Shown in pieces: positions 13,026 to 13,909 of a stretch of 13,909 bases of DNA. The translations under genes were made by a program, and so were the position numbers. The DNA lies in assembly GCA_016844295.1 (NCBI GenBank), contig JAENIV010000005.1, positions 1 to 13,909 on the forward strand, given 5' to 3'. This stretch comes from Candidatus Berkelbacteria bacterium (lineage in GTDB: Bacteria; Patescibacteriota; UBA1384; UBA12157; JAENIV01). Numbering within the stretch: the first letter of the stretch is position 1; every line of letters begins with the position of its first letter. The notes beneath the pieces were generated by a model that was not told the origin of the DNA, did not search any database, and saw only the letters and a program-made list of their open reading frames with translations.

Positions 13026-13909
13026 TTACTTATTCGCTAAATACCAATTTAAAATTTGTTTAGTTACCGGTCCGGCGGTCGCGTAACCTTCACCTCCGCC
13101 TTCGATTAAAACAATTATTGCGATCTCCGGATTATGGTAGGGCGCAAAGGAGACCATCCACGCGTGAGTTTTATCCTCATTGCCAAACTGAGCGGTGCCG
13201 GTTTTGGCAGCGACCATTTCAGGTAAATCGTTTAGTTGTTGAGCAGAACCTGTGGTTACGGCTTGGCGCATTCCCTCTCTAACAATTTGTACATTATCGT
13301 TATTAATAAATCCCTGTCGTATTATTTCTTTCGGGGTTTCATAAATTGTATTACCGTCTTGGTCGGTTATTTTGGCAACTAATTGAGGTTTCATTAATTG
13401 ACCGCCATTGGCAATAGCGCTCACGGCATTGACCATCTGCAAAGGTGTAATTAAAAAATCCCCCTGACCAATGCCTAAGTGATATGTATCGCCTAAATAC
13501 CACATTTCTTTTTTAACCTTTTCTTTCCAGACCGGGTCTGGAACTATGCCCCTTGCCTCGCCAGGAATATCAATGCCCGTTTGTTCGCCAAAACCGAACT
13601 GTTTTAGATAATTATCGAGCTTAGTGATTCCAAGCCCCTTGATTTTGTCCCACCCGCCGGCTACAGAGTAAAAAAAGACATTGCAACTTTCAGCAAGCGC
13701 TTTTCTCACATCTACCAGACCATGAGATTTCCAATCTGGATATGTATAATTGCCAACTTTGATTTCCCCGGGATCGTTGATAGTTGTGCTCGCAGTAATG
13801 GTGCCATCTTCAAGGCCGGCGGCAGCAATAACTGGTTTAATGATTGATCCCGAAGGGTAAGTTCCAGAAATAGCCCGGTTAAAAAGTGGTTTCGAGGGAT
13901 CATCTAATA
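13026..13909 (-). CDS. mrdA: Penicillin-binding protein 2 (class B transpeptidase), C-terminal part
   Basis: The last 293 residues of a class B PBP; the 5' end lies beyond the window edge. All three transpeptidase motifs are present. SxxK is S-I-I-K in TYPSGSIIKP (S codon at 13847-13845), SxN is SCN in ALAESCNVFFY, and KTG is in AAKTGTAQFG. The DYLxxFGFGxxTGIDIPGE-like stretch and LGIGQG...TPLQM segment are characteristic of the PBP2/MrdA group, which cross-links peptidoglycan during elongation with RodA. The frame is open from the window edge. An internal GTG at 13709 is not the true start because the catalytic serine lies upstream of it. No downstream partner is visible; 331 nt separate it from greA. 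Confidence 0.93.
   Translation of the reverse strand, partial: LDDPSKPLFNRAISGTYPSGSIIKPVIAAAGLEDGTITASTTINDPGEIKVGNYTYPDWKSHGLVDVRKALAESCNVFFYSVAGGWDKIKGLGITKLDNYLKQFGFGEQTGIDIPGEARGIVPDPVWKEKVKKEMWYLGDTYHLGIGQGDFLITPLQMVNAVSAIANGGQLMKPQLVAKITDQDGNTIYETPKEIIRQGFINNDNVQIVREGMRQAVTTGSAQQLNDLPEMVAAKTGTAQFGNEDKTHAWMVSFAPYHNPEIAIIVLIEGGGEGYATAGPVTKQILNWYLANK

Noticed and set aside
12964..13086. Plus-strand 40-codon frame MNYITYIYI... running into PBP2
   Set aside because: Not counted as a working gene: too short, no good ribosome site, and the second half is antisense PBP2. Its start is kept only as a possible gene remnant.
13712..13903. A 63-codon minus-strand frame upstream of the PBP2 fragment
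   Set aside because: It lies in a different phase from PBP2. The PBP2 frame itself is open through here and contains the SxxK motif, so this is a shadow.
1..13909. CRISPR arrays, tRNA or rRNA genes, insertion sequences
   Set aside because: No regularly spaced repeats, cloverleaf sequences, ribosomal RNA signatures or transposase frames were seen on either strand.

Overview
This window is a low-GC bacterial chromosome segment in which every convincing gene lies on the minus strand. It fits a Patescibacteria/CPR-type genome. The reasons are tight gene packing with 1-4 nt stop/start overlaps, many very small accessory enzymes, a small protein starting MIKKVGPKKW of a kind I associate with this group, an archaeal-type class I lysyl-tRNA synthetase, and a divergent SecA. 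TAA, TAG and TGA all end recognisable genes, so the UGA-recoded lineages are unlikely.

Read in transcription order, from high to low coordinates: (1) 13909-13026 is the C-terminal part of a class B penicillin-binding protein (PBP2/MrdA-like), cut by the window edge. (2) 13025-12695 is an AT-rich spacer with a probable greA promoter, a CCATGG stem-loop, a plus-strand RNA-like hairpin and a 15-bp direct repeat that may be decayed GIY-YIG gene starts. (3) greA with a terminator at 12198-12175, then class I lysK. (4) An orphan gene (10431-9958) with its own promoter and terminator. (5) An apparent transcription unit of serS, a two-part gene of unknown function split by one in-frame TAA, hpf, and secA, which also has a possible promoter of its own. 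(6) From 4677 down to 1, an accessory island: a Nudix hydrolase, two nucleoside 2-deoxyribosyltransferase-like proteins, a membrane-anchored GH99-like glycosidase, a SAM methyltransferase, a DUF5680-like protein, a DUF2584-like protein, a membrane-anchored PsbP/DcrB-like protein, and the start of the MIKKVGPKKW protein.

The core genes serve cell-wall synthesis, transcription fidelity (GreA), tRNA charging (SerRS, LysRS), ribosome hibernation (HPF) and protein export (SecA). The island looks like nucleotide and nucleoside handling plus cell-surface functions, probably co-translated by stop/start coupling.

The most unusual observations are: GC-rich arrays of tiny 3-nt-loop hairpins inserted in frame in both aminoacyl-tRNA synthetase genes; repeated 5' stubs of a DUF5680-like gene (MIKEFL...) as minicistrons directly before the glycosidase and methyltransferase genes; and the in-frame TAA that divides the gene between serS and hpf.
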